A stretch of DNA of 64,000 nt. Origin: Bartonella elizabethae F9251 = ATCC 49927 (GTDB taxonomy: Bacteria; Pseudomonadota; Alphaproteobacteria; Rhizobiales; Rhizobiaceae). Positions 31,508 to 40,953 of this stretch are shown here, piece by piece. A model generated the notes under the pieces. That model had not been told where the DNA came from, did not search any database, and saw only the letters and a list, made by a program, of their open reading frames with translations. The DNA lies in the NCBI RefSeq assembly GCF_000518165.1, contig NZ_JADB01000002.1, positions 1 through 64,000 of the forward strand, given 5' to 3'. Made by a program: the position numbers and the translations under genes. Each line of letters opens with the position of its first letter. Positions within the stretch are counted from its first letter, which is position 1.

Positions 31508-32164
31508 TTACACTTCAAAACTTTCAACTTCAACACACATAAAACACCCTGTTTCCTGTTCCATATTCCATAATTTTCCGCTAGAGATATCAAACCAAAC
31601 CCCATGTAATGTTAAAATACCTTGATCTTTTCGAAACTTTATCCACGGAAACGTCTCTAAATTTCTCAACGAATGACGAATAGAAAGCTGCTCTAAAGCT
31701 GTTTGTTTTTCCGGCCAAGACAGCGACTTATTATTCAAAACAATTTCTGCGGCTGGCGCTAAAAGACTAATCCATTGGCCAATAAAATCATTTGACGATA
31801 AAGATTTACACGTCTCCTTAAGAGCCGTAAGAACGCCTCCACAATGGGCATGACCAAAAACAACAATATGTTTCACCTCAAGCAATTGTACGGCATATTC
31901 AAGAGCCGCTGATGTTGCATGATATTGATTATCAGGAGAAAAAGGAGGAACCACATTTGCCACGTTGCGCAGGGTGAAAATTTCCCCTGGTTTAGCATCA
32001 AAAATCATTTCTGGTACAGCACGCGAATCACAACAAGCAATAACCAAAACTTCAGGTTTCTGCCCTTCAATTGCCAATTGCTGATAATCTGCTGTTTTAT
32101 ATAAAAAATGATTATTTATAAAGTTTCGGTAACCACTTAAAAGTCTTTCTGGTAAACGGGTCAT
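31508..32164 (-). CDS. Beta-class carbonic anhydrase
   Basis: A 218-residue zinc enzyme interconverting CO2 and bicarbonate. Zinc ligands are Cys in ACCDSRAVP (about residue 44), and His and Cys in FGHAHCGG, with the Asp-Arg dyad following the first Cys. Normal length for the family; isolated gene. Confidence 0.95.
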   Translation of the reverse strand: MTRLPERLLSGYRNFINNHFLYKTADYQQLAIEGQKPEVLVIACCDSRAVPEMIFDAKPGEIFTLRNVANVVPPFSPDNQYHATSAALEYAVQLLEVKHIVVFGHAHCGGVLTALKETCKSLSSNDFIGQWISLLAPAAEIVLNNKSLSWPEKQTALEQLSIRHSLRNLETFPWIKFRKDQGILTLHGVWFDISSGKLWNMEQETGCFMCVEVESFEV

Positions 32165-32438
32165 TCTCTCTTTACTTCTAATTCTCTCTTTACTTTGATT
32201 TCGTATATTTAGAAAAAAAAACTATTACCATACAAAAATACTAAAAAGTCCCTTTTGTTGATGCACAATATTTCTTTAAAGTGCAAATTATTACTAAAAA
32301 AGAGCAAAAACAAAGTCATTCTTTTCAAATAAAGAGCTATTTTCTTTAAGAAGAAAATGTTACAGTATAAAAAGATATAATGGTCTTCTAATGTGAAGAC
32401 AAGAAAAGACCTCTAAGAGCAAAAAAGGGAGAGTAAAT

Positions 32439-35400
32439 GTGTTACAACAAAAAACAATAGAAACAAAAAACACACCAGACAAAATAGAAAAAATCCTTTT
32501 TGCTCAAACCGATAAAGAAGATATCGCTTATTACGAAAATAAAGAACTTCAAAAAGCTGCAGCCATTGCAGTAAAGGCTTTTAATCTCCATCAGGCAGGA
32601 AAAAATACTATCTGCTTTGAACAAAATTTAACCCGCAACAACAGACCTATAACTGTTATTACCCTTGTCAATGATAACAAACCCTTTCTTCTTGATTCTA
32701 TTTTAAATCTCGTCAATCAACACAAAAACCATATTTATTTGATTGCACACCCTATTCTTGATTGTGCTTCTGGAAAACGCATCAGTCTGATGCAAATTCA
32801 CATCGAGTCTTTAAACAAACAGCAAATCCAAAAACTTGAACATGAACTCACCTTAGTTCTTGAGCAGGTTAATGCTGCTGTACGAGACTGGAAACCTATG
32901 CTTGAAGAAGTTGAAAAGCATATTCATGCCTACCAAACAAGTCTTCCCTCACATTATAAACAAGAAGGCGAAAAGGCTATTGAATTTCTTCACTGGCTCA
33001 CAGATGATAATTTCATCTTCCTTGGCATGCGCACTTACAACTTTATCAAAGATCAGAAACCTATAAAATCTTTCACAGCGAGTAACGTCGAACTTGGTAT
33101 ACTCGCGGATGCTTCTATTCATATTGTTGACGATGAAAGTATGAAAGAACCACCCCAGGAAGTCTTATCCTTTATGGAAAGTAATAACCTGTTTATTGTG
33201 ACAAAAGCGAACAGCCGCTCCAAAATTCACCGTTCTGTTTGGCTCGATTATATTGGTCTTAAGATCTTTGATAAAGCAGACCAGCTCTGTGGGGAATTAC
33301 GCATTGTAGGGCTTTTTACCTCTTCAGCTTATACGCGCTCTATTTTGCAAATTCCTTTCTTAAAAGAAAAAGCTCAAACCATCATTCAACGCCTTGGACA
33401 TAATCACGCTGATTATTCAGGAAAAGCCCTTATCAGTGTTTTAGAAACCTATCCAAGAGATGAGATGTTTCGCGTTGATGTTGATACACTAACAGAAAAT
33501 GCTAAACTTATTCTGCAATTAGACGAACGTCCACGTTTGCGCGTGCTTGTCCACACTGATTCTTTTGGACGCTTTGTTTCTATCCTTGTCTATGTACCCC
33601 GTGACCATTACAGCAGCAGCCTCCGTGAAAAAGTTGGCGAACATTTTGTTGAACTTTACAAAGGCGACTTTTTTGAATCCTATCCGCTATTTCTGGAAAG
33701 CACTCTTATCCGTGTCTATTATATTATCCATCGCAAAGTAAGCGAAACTGTTCCACTTCACGAACGGACCACACTTGAACAACATGTTCGTTCAATCGCA
33801 CGAAGTTGGGAAGATAGTGTCCAAGCCATCGCTCTTACCCACAAAACAACAGAACCACAAACCCGCCTAGCCAGTGAATTTCCCAACAGTTATCGTGATT
33901 TATTCTCAACAGAAGATGCCATTAAAGATGCCGGACATATTCTCAGTCTTCATGATGATAACCCCCTTTTCGTGACCTTTTATCACGCGCAAAACAAAGA
34001 AAAACAGAACATTTCTCTTCGTCTCTTTCACCGCCATGAAGCCCTTGCTCTTTCCAAACGTGTTCCATTGCTTGAAAATATGGGATTTCGTGTTATTGCT
34101 GAACAAACCCTTGAATTACCAGATGGCAACGGGCAATCTGTATATCTTCATGATATGCAATTAGAGAGTACTTTCCAGCTCAGTCTTGATTTTGAAAAAG
34201 ACGGTCAAAAACTTGCCGAAACTTTTGAAGCCATTTGGGCACAAAATGCTGATAATGATGCCTTTAATGCCCTCACCCAAACAGCTGAACTTGATTGGCA
34301 TGAAATTGTTATTCTGCGCCATTACGGGCGCTATCTCCAACAAGCTGGAATTCCTTACTCGCAAGATCGCGTCGCCCAAACTTTAAATGCTTATCCTGAC
34401 ATTACCAAAGAGCTTTATGCTTTATTTCATTTAAAGTTTCATCAAAGCCATACAGAAAAAGAACGAGCAAAAAACCACCAGGTTATTCAAAAGCGCATTG
34501 AAGAACAATTGCAGAAAGTCTCTGGTTTAGATGATGATCTTATCTTACGCCGGTATAGTAATCTTATCGATGCGAGTTTACGAACAAATGCCTTTACACC
34601 TCTTAGCGATGGCAGTCCACGGCGTATTTTAGCCACCAAATTAAATCCACGCCAAATTGAAGGTTTGCCTGAACCACGTCCTTATCGAGAAATTTTTGTT
34701 TATGGACCAGAAGTTGAAGGAGTCCATTTGCGTTTTGGACCTATCGCTCGTGGTGGCATTCGTTGGTCTGATCGCGCACTCGATTATCGCACTGAAGTGC
34801 TAAGCTTAGTCAAAGCTCAACAAGTTAAAAATGCGGTTATCGTTCCTGCAGGGGCAAAAGGTGGATTCTATCCCCATCGCCTTCCTCAAACAAGTGATCG
34901 TTCTGTCATCATAGAAGCAGCACGACAAGCTTATACGGACTTTATAACAGCTTTACTCTCCATCACAGACAATCTCATTCACGGCAAAATAACTGCGCCC
35001 CACAATGTCATCTGTCATGATGACCCTGATCCCTATTTTGTTGTTGCAGCCGACAAAGGAACAGCAACCTTTTCTGATACAGCCAACGCCATCAGCCAAG
35101 CAAACCATTTTTGGCTTGATGATGCTTTTGCCTCTGGCGGCTCAGCAGGTTATGATCATAAAGAAATTGGGATTACAGCGAAAGGTGCATGGGAAGCTGT
35201 TAAAAGACATTTCCGAGAATCCTTTAATCAGGATATTCAAACAACGCCCTTCACCTGTGTTGGTGTTGGCGACATGTCTGGTGATGTCTTTGGCAATGGA
35301 ATGCTCCTTTCCAAACAAACAAAATTGATCGCCGCTTTTGATCACCGAGATATCTTTATTGATCCAGATCCAAACATAGAGGAAAGCTATGCAGAGCGTA

Positions 35401-37148
35401 CGCGTCTCTTTAAACTACCTCGCTCAAGCTGGCAAGATTACGACCAAAGCAAATTATCAAAGGGCGGCGGTATTTTCTCACGCAAAGAAAAAACCATTAC
35501 GCTCTCCCCTGAAGCAGCAGGGGCCATTGGTTTCGAAAAACAAACAGGAACCCCCTTTGAAATTATCTCTGCTCTTCTCAAAGCCCCTGTTGATCTTTTA
35601 TGGTTTGGTGGCATTGGGACTTACATCCGCGCCACAACAGAAAGTGATGCCCAAGTAGGTGATCGTGCAAATGATGCAATACGCATTACCGGAGAACAAG
35701 TGCGTGCAAAAATTATTGGTGAAGGGGCTAATCTTGGTGTTACGCAGCGAGGACGGATTGAATATGTCTCAAATGGTGGTCGCTGCAATACGGATGCCAT
35801 TGACAATTCAGCCGGTGTGAATTGTTCTGACATTGAAGTCAATCTCAAAATTGTTCTTGCATCAGCACTTCGTGCTAAAAAACTCACCCGCGAAGAACGC
35901 AATAAGCTCTTGAAAAAAATGACTCCTCAAGTTGAACAACTCGTCTTACGCAACAATTATCTACAACCCCTTGCTCTTTCTTTAGCAGAAAGCCAAAGCA
36001 CTGCTGATTTACCCTATCAAATACGCTTTATGCACGATTTGGAACAAAAAAAGCTTTTAGATCGCAGAGTTGAAGTACTCCCTGATGAGCAAGTTTTACG
36101 GCAAAGAATAACTCAAGGCAAAGGTCTTATCCGTCCAGAACTCGCCGTTATTTTTGCCTATGCTAAATTAACGCTCAAAGAAGAAATTGCTCATAGCCCC
36201 ATTGTTGATGATCCCTATTTCAACAGAGCCTTGCTGAATTATTTTCCAACCCAAATTCAAGAAAATTTTGAAAAGGAAGTCATTAACCATCAATTGCGTC
36301 GTAATATTATTGCAACGCTGATTGCCAATGATATTGTCAATCGTGGAGGTCCGACTTTTGTTAAGCAACTCCACGATGCAACAGAACAAAAGACTGAAAA
36401 TATTATTCGTGTTTTCATCGCCATCCGTGATGGTTTTGAAATTCCTCAACTGTCTGATCAAATTGATAAGCTTGATAATAAAGTACCCGGTCTTGTCCAA
36501 AACAAACTCTACGCAGCAATGACCCCAATGCTCTTTGAAACAACAAATTGGGGATTACATAACATGGATCTCTCACATCCATTAGAAGAAATTGTAAAAA
36601 CAATAAAACAAGCCCGTAATGTTATCGAAAAAGAGCTTATGCATTCTCAAGATAACGATATTAAGCAAAAGATTGAAGAAAAAGCACGACACTACAGTGA
36701 AGAAGGGGCTCCAAAAGCATTAGCAAAACAACTGGCTCTCTTGGAAGCTGCTCCAACCATTTGTGATATTTCTTTAATTGCAAAACAAAGCAACAGCGAT
36801 CTTATTAAAACCGCAGAGATCTATTTCTCACTTGCGCAAATCATTCGTATCAACCGAATTAACGAAGCAAGTCGTATTATTCCTGTAGTAGATTATTATG
36901 ACAGTATGGCTTTAAGCCAAGCCAAAGAAAGTATTTCCGAAAGCCTACGGCAAATCGTCATTAAAATTCTCAAAAATTATGGAAAAAAAGAGGATCCTTT
37001 TACCACTTGGAAAAAAACAAACGAAGATCATATTCACAATCTTACAAACCGCATTAGTGCCCTTATTGAAAATGATCTCAATATTTCTCGTTTTACTTTT
37101 GCAGCAGGGTTGATTTCTCAACTGCAAAATACTGGCTTTCAAACTTAA
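32439..37148 (+). CDS. NAD-specific glutamate dehydrogenase, large (GDH180-like) class
   Basis: A 1569-residue enzyme converting glutamate to 2-oxoglutarate plus ammonia, feeding the TCA cycle from amino acids. The N-terminal regulatory half has ACT-like regions, the central catalytic domain begins near residue 760 (FGPIARGGIRWSDRALDYRTEVL, VKNAVIVPAGAKGGF), followed by the NAD-binding part (VGVGDMSGDVFGNGM) and a long C-terminal domain. The start is GTG, preceded by GGGAG. Length is normal for this class. No frameshift is seen. Confidence 0.96.
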   Translation: MLQQKTIETKNTPDKIEKILFAQTDKEDIAYYENKELQKAAAIAVKAFNLHQAGKNTICFEQNLTRNNRPITVITLVNDNKPFLLDSILNLVNQHKNHIYLIAHPILDCASGKRISLMQIHIESLNKQQIQKLEHELTLVLEQVNAAVRDWKPMLEEVEKHIHAYQTSLPSHYKQEGEKAIEFLHWLTDDNFIFLGMRTYNFIKDQKPIKSFTASNVELGILADASIHIVDDESMKEPPQEVLSFMESNNLFIVTKANSRSKIHRSVWLDYIGLKIFDKADQLCGELRIVGLFTSSAYTRSILQIPFLKEKAQTIIQRLGHNHADYSGKALISVLETYPRDEMFRVDVDTLTENAKLILQLDERPRLRVLVHTDSFGRFVSILVYVPRDHYSSSLREKVGEHFVELYKGDFFESYPLFLESTLIRVYYIIHRKVSETVPLHERTTLEQHVRSIARSWEDSVQAIALTHKTTEPQTRLASEFPNSYRDLFSTEDAIKDAGHILSLHDDNPLFVTFYHAQNKEKQNISLRLFHRHEALALSKRVPLLENMGFRVIAEQTLELPDGNGQSVYLHDMQLESTFQLSLDFEKDGQKLAETFEAIWAQNADNDAFNALTQTAELDWHEIVILRHYGRYLQQAGIPYSQDRVAQTLNAYPDITKELYALFHLKFHQSHTEKERAKNHQVIQKRIEEQLQKVSGLDDDLILRRYSNLIDASLRTNAFTPLSDGSPRRILATKLNPRQIEGLPEPRPYREIFVYGPEVEGVHLRFGPIARGGIRWSDRALDYRTEVLSLVKAQQVKNAVIVPAGAKGGFYPHRLPQTSDRSVIIEAARQAYTDFITALLSITDNLIHGKITAPHNVICHDDPDPYFVVAADKGTATFSDTANAISQANHFWLDDAFASGGSAGYDHKEIGITAKGAWEAVKRHFRESFNQDIQTTPFTCVGVGDMSGDVFGNGMLLSKQTKLIAAFDHRDIFIDPDPNIEESYAERTRLFKLPRSSWQDYDQSKLSKGGGIFSRKEKTITLSPEAAGAIGFEKQTGTPFEIISALLKAPVDLLWFGGIGTYIRATTESDAQVGDRANDAIRITGEQVRAKIIGEGANLGVTQRGRIEYVSNGGRCNTDAIDNSAGVNCSDIEVNLKIVLASALRAKKLTREERNKLLKKMTPQVEQLVLRNNYLQPLALSLAESQSTADLPYQIRFMHDLEQKKLLDRRVEVLPDEQVLRQRITQGKGLIRPELAVIFAYAKLTLKEEIAHSPIVDDPYFNRALLNYFPTQIQENFEKEVINHQLRRNIIATLIANDIVNRGGPTFVKQLHDATEQKTENIIRVFIAIRDGFEIPQLSDQIDKLDNKVPGLVQNKLYAAMTPMLFETTNWGLHNMDLSHPLEEIVKTIKQARNVIEKELMHSQDNDIKQKIEEKARHYSEEGAPKALAKQLALLEAAPTICDISLIAKQSNSDLIKTAEIYFSLAQIIRINRINEASRIIPVVDYYDSMALSQAKESISESLRQIVIKILKNYGKKEDPFTTWKKTNEDHIHNLTNRISALIENDLNISRFTFAAGLISQLQNTGFQT

Positions 37149-37157
37149 CATGAATAT

Positions 37158-37227
37158 AAAACGCCCCAGTTAAAAACTCCCGTTCCATCCCACCAGATAA
37201 AACCAGCAAAGATGAAGCGGGCGTTTT
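37158..37227 (+). terminator. Possible terminator after the glutamate dehydrogenase gene
   Basis: Complementary arms AAAACGCCC and GGGCGTTTT flank a long (about 50-nt) loop and the second arm runs into T residues. It lies 10 nt after the stop. The long loop makes it uncertain. Confidence 0.35.
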
Positions 37228-37349
37228 TGTTTTGAGATGCAGCCCCCAAAATAAAAGCCTCGCTCTTTATCACAACAGAATTACTTATAACAATTTCAAA
37301 ACGACAACAGGAATGGATTTTAACAATTGATTTCTCAACGTAAAAACAT

Positions 37350-37854
37350 CTAACTTTCAGATTTAAAAGCAGCATGTTTGAGACAAATATTAAGAGGATT
37401 CAGTACTTTATGATCTGTCTCAGCTTTTATATACTAAATTGGAGCGGAGAAATTGCGTATCTCAGTTTGTGTAATCTCTAAAACGATAGACAATCTCATT
37501 TAGGGAAAACATGGAGTTTTAAAAGTATAAATCTGTTCCCATCCTTACCATCATTTTTTAATTTAGCTTTACGGATTTCAAAAGAATTTAGAGCGATGTC
37601 TTTTAAAATAATGGCGATTTTTGATTGCCTCACGCTTTTGTTTATCACGTTCTTTAAGAAAGTTACAACTTTCACATAAAACAAAGCGCCCCAAATAAAA
37701 TACACTGCGTCGCATATTCATTGGCGTGTTTTAAAGCGACATTTCTCAAAGCACCCAAGTCCATTTTGTGCCAGCGCTCGTGAATGATATAACGGGAAAT
37801 CCACTGAACACCATCATCTTTTATACTCATGAAAAAGTAAGCCGGCACCATCAC
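37350..37854 (-). pseudogene. Decayed phage-type tyrosine integrase (remnant 1)
   Basis: Three consecutive pieces in different frames read like one P4-type integrase: KDDGVQWISRYIIHERWHKM then LGALRNVALKHANEYATQ (arm-binding domain), LKDIALNSFEIRKAKLKNDG with LLKLHVFPK, and KAETDHKVLNPLNICLKHAA (core-binding region). The family pattern I compare with is RYTIHGRRREMGLGALRNVSLK...AFESRKAELKNDGKAG...LELHVLPK. Frameshifts and stops separate the pieces and no catalytic domain is recognisable. Similar fragments occur at 39848 and 46638. Confidence 0.75.
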
Positions 37855-38025
37855 ATATTTTTCTAACCCCTAATATGCGATACCTTTAAACCATTGAGAC
37901 GGTTCATAAGAGGCATTTTTAGCCCTTTCTTAAGCAAGTGATCCACATGACTTTGCCATTCACAACATACAAGGAGGAAGGATTTTGTTTGATTCAATAT
38001 GAACAAGATTGAAATGAGAAAGCCT
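37831..38025. repeat. Degenerate repeat, copy 1 (other copy near 48060-48270)
   Basis: This stretch and 48060-48270 share a series of blocks in the same order: AGTAAG..CACCATCACA.ATTT, TTGAGAC.GT.CATAA, AAG..GCAT...CTTTCTTA and TTTGATTC.ATATG followed by AAAGCCT. The first block includes the start of integrase remnant 1, so the repeat is probably the 5' flank of this integrase type. Confidence 0.6.
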
Positions 38026-38124
38026 TAAAATCTTCAAGACTCTCATTCAACATATAAGACAGTGAACACTTTTTATAAAGCAATACCTATCCATACAGAC
38101 GCTCTTACTCATTTCTTCTCAAAT

Positions 38125-39284
38125 CTAAAGTGGAGCAAGACGACCAAGTTCTAAAAATCCCAGTTTGACCCACCCATGACTAATAGTTAAGGAAAGAATT
38201 GGAGAACCATCTGCATTTTTAGGCAGTGTACTCAAAATAAAAAGTAGCGCTTGAAAATTATCCGTTTCTTCAGGAAACAAATGTTGCAAAGCCTCAAGAA
38301 ACTTCACGTGCTGTATACAAACAATTTCAAATGTTGCTGACAAATATCCTTCATCATCAAAAGAAAAAGGTCCACTAATATGCACCCCACCACCTGTATG
38401 AAAAGCCAATTTAGCATGCTTTAAAATGCCATTTTTCCCATACAAATGCTGTTTCCAATTTTTCCCTTCATTTTCAGATAAAAGAGAGATATCATTTAAA
38501 ATCCATTTCAAATTTCCATCGATTTTTGGAACTTCAACAAAAGAAGATGTAAAAACTGGAGAAACATCAAAACCATCAAAAATGATATTTCCTGAGAAAT
38601 GCTTCTTTTCATGTTTAAGATCAAGACGCAAAAATTCTGTCGTTATTTTTTGAGAGACATTTTTGGAATCTAATGGCTGGGAAACCCCATCAGGACTATC
38701 TTGTGATGATAGCTGATCTTCAACATTTTGTTGTGTTGTTTTTTTGTCTGTCGCTTTTGATCCCAATGCTTCTTGAAGCTTTTGATCCTCAAGAAAAGAG
38801 GAAAGAGGAGAAAGTTCAAGCCCTTCAGCGATAACCTTCAATGTCTGACCCGTTTTCCAATAAGGTTCTGTTTCAATCACCAACTTACGCCAATGGGATA
38901 CGATGGAAGTTTTCCCAGAAAAAACAATTGATGCAGGAGAATCAACATTAAATTCGACCAAATGAGGAGCATAAATTGGTGCACCAGCTGTCAAACGCCC
39001 CGTCGATAAAGAAACTCCATATAAAGGCCAAGAAAATTGAAACTTGTCACAAACAACACCAATCCGTAAAGGATAACCATTCTTGCGCACATTCTCACAC
39101 ACGGCCACTCTATTATCGGAAGATGCTTTTGCGGATATATCAGAAACATAGTTTTCTATTTTACGTGAAAAAAAAACCAGAAAGTGCTATAAATGAGGAT
39201 CAGAGCAAGACAAAACAGCCCACATAATAAATAGCGCAAAGAAAAACTTTTTTGTGATGATGGTATTTGAGAGGACGTAGACAA
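38125..39284 (-). CDS. DUF2125 domain protein, frameshifted near its N-terminus
   Basis: From 39108 down to 38125 an open frame codes for 328 residues of a DUF2125-like periplasmic protein (CDKFQFSWPLYGVSL, HLVEFNVDSP, and a C-terminal GWVKLGFLELGRLAPL). The expected start lies further up in another frame: TTG 39284 gives a short polar start, a membrane anchor (LLCGLFCLALILIYSTFWFF) and then SRKIENYVSD in the main frame. The two frames join at a run of nine A on the plus strand (39168-39176) where ten would keep one frame. So the gene is disrupted, phase-variable or mis-sequenced. Function of the family is unknown. Confidence 0.8.
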
Positions 39285-39633
39285 CTTTAAAACTTTCTTT
39301 ATCTTTTGATTTTCACCCCACCCTAAAAAGGATAAAGTTTCTTAAACATTCACCAATCTATAAACAATCCAGCTTCTTAATCTATTGGATTTTATCTACT
39401 GACCACGTTATGGAGGTTATAATCCTCCATCCTAAAGTACAGCACTTCACGCGCTCAAGAAGCAAGAATGTCTTAAGAAAACCCTTTACACCTTCTAACA
39501 AAAAATGCCTTATATGTAAAGTTTTACATGCGCTGTCTATCTTCAATCTTAAACGACATTATTTTACAGTCAACAAGAATGACAATGACAAATTGATTTA
39601 CAGTAGTAACTTACTGTTTTGCATATTGAATCG

Positions 39634-39717
39634 AGAGTCCCGAATATCGTAAGATTCTCTCATTTCAAACCTGTTCTAGGTTGAATTAATCAAAACCATT
39701 TTCTTACACGTCAAAAG
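39634..39717 (+). repeat. Degenerate dispersed repeat, copy A
   Basis: Contains ATATCGTAAGATTCTCTC, ATTTCAAACCTGTTCTAG and AAACCATTTTCTTACAC, parallel to the copies at 17351 and 20427. Confidence 0.5.
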
Positions 39718-39847
39718 CGAAGCTGACGTAGAGGTAAAAACGGTACAAGAAAGGATAAAAATACCTTTTCATGAATCGTCGAGAAATGCCAAGGGATGTC
39801 ACAATATTGGGGGCGGGACAAAGTTGTGATAGCTACCGACTGCCCCC

Positions 39848-40003
39848 CTTCACAAACATAAAAATGGCGCTGCTCTATGTATTTTATATTATTCCATGGG
39901 AGCTTTATTATCATTATACTATTCACGGTCGGCGCTGTGAAATGTGCTTGAGTGCGCTTTGAGAGATGTCTCTTTAAAACAAGCCTATAATGATGCAACC
40001 AAA
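39848..40003 (+). pseudogene. Decayed phage-type tyrosine integrase (remnant 2)
   Basis: Plus-strand fragments read FHKHKNGAA, then YTIHGRRCEMCLSAL and, after a frame change, ALRDVSLKQAYNDAT. This is the arm-binding region of the same integrase type as remnant 1 (family pattern YTIHGRRREMGLGALRNVSL). No downstream domain is recognisable. Confidence 0.7.
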
Positions 40004-40057
40004 TGACGTTTTATTTTACGTGAAGGTCGTTCCCCCATTAAGAATAAAAGTACAGAC

Positions 40058-40804
40058 TCACATCAGTACGGGCGGTGCACAAAAGATCTGCCGTAATGCA
40101 CCTTCAAACCATTGGCTTAAAGCTTGATCATAGATTAAACGCCCTTTTAAATGTGCACAAGCAGGTTGAGCACCTTTTTCGGTCAATTTATGGGCTGAAC
40201 GTACCAACAAACGCCGCATCATAGCGCGTGTAAATTCAGCATGAAATTGCAAGCCCCATGCATTTTTTCCATAACAGAAAGCTTGCGTAGGATATGTATG
40301 CCCTGTTGCCAAAAGCTTTGCCTCTTTTGGTAAATCATAAATACCTTCATCATGAAAATGGTAGACCATTTCCGGCCAATTCATCAATTCCTTTCCTTGT
40401 GGGGTCACTTCAAGTGGATACCAGCCCACTTCAACAGTCCCATCACTTCTTGTACCAACACGCGCCCCTAAGTTTCGCGCTAACATTTGTGCTCCCAGAC
40501 AAATACCCAAAAAAGGTTTATTTTCCTTTAGCGATAATGAAATCCAATCAATTTCCTCACCAATATAGGCTTCGCTGTCATTCACACTCATCGGTCCCCC
40601 TAAAATAACAACACCGGCATAATGTTCTAATGTATCAGGGAGTTTTTGTCCAAAAATAGGACGATAAACATCAAGAACAAAACCATTTTGTTGTAAAAAT
40701 TTTCCCAAACGACCAGTATAAGTAGACCGCCGATGAATAACGACAGCAATCCTTGGTTTGCTATTTTTTTGCTTTTTATCAAGACATCTCTGATTTAAAA
40801 ACAT
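40058..40804 (-). CDS. Class I glutamine amidotransferase (GMP synthase-like)
   Basis: A 248-residue stand-alone amidotransferase of the kind often annotated as GMP synthase-like. The nucleophile Cys is in FLGICLGAQMLA (about residue 108), the oxyanion strand is GVVILGGPMSVND, and the catalytic His is in GLQFHAE. The acceptor substrate is unknown; some relatives are gamma-glutamyl hydrolases. The first ~18 polar residues may not be translated. Confidence 0.88.
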   Translation of the reverse strand: MFLNQRCLDKKQKNSKPRIAVVIHRRSTYTGRLGKFLQQNGFVLDVYRPIFGQKLPDTLEHYAGVVILGGPMSVNDSEAYIGEEIDWISLSLKENKPFLGICLGAQMLARNLGARVGTRSDGTVEVGWYPLEVTPQGKELMNWPEMVYHFHDEGIYDLPKEAKLLATGHTYPTQAFCYGKNAWGLQFHAEFTRAMMRRLLVRSAHKLTEKGAQPACAHLKGRLIYDQALSQWFEGALRQIFCAPPVLM

Positions 40805-40953
40805 TTTTTAATCAATCACCTCTGCAACCGAGAAAAACTTCATTTTTAAAGCATAAGAGAATAATTTTATTGGACAAGATTGACGATAAATTTTTTTCTT
40901 CTACATTCATTGTTTTTTCTGAGAAAACCCTCAAATTACCGTGTTGATGCAAT

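Larger units (their letters stand above)
39285..40057. other. Gap with repeats and an integrase remnant
   Basis: About 770 nt with no intact gene. It has a TATTTTAC-type motif near 39553, a copy of the dispersed repeat at 39634-39717, a short GC-rich imperfect inverted repeat around 39809-39846 (GGGGGCGG ... CCGACTGCCCCCC) and the integrase fragment at 39848-40003. Confidence 0.5.

Noticed and set aside
39809-39846. GC-rich inverted repeat GGGGGCGG...CCCCCC as a terminator
   Set aside because: The arms pair poorly, no T-run follows and there is no gene end next to it.
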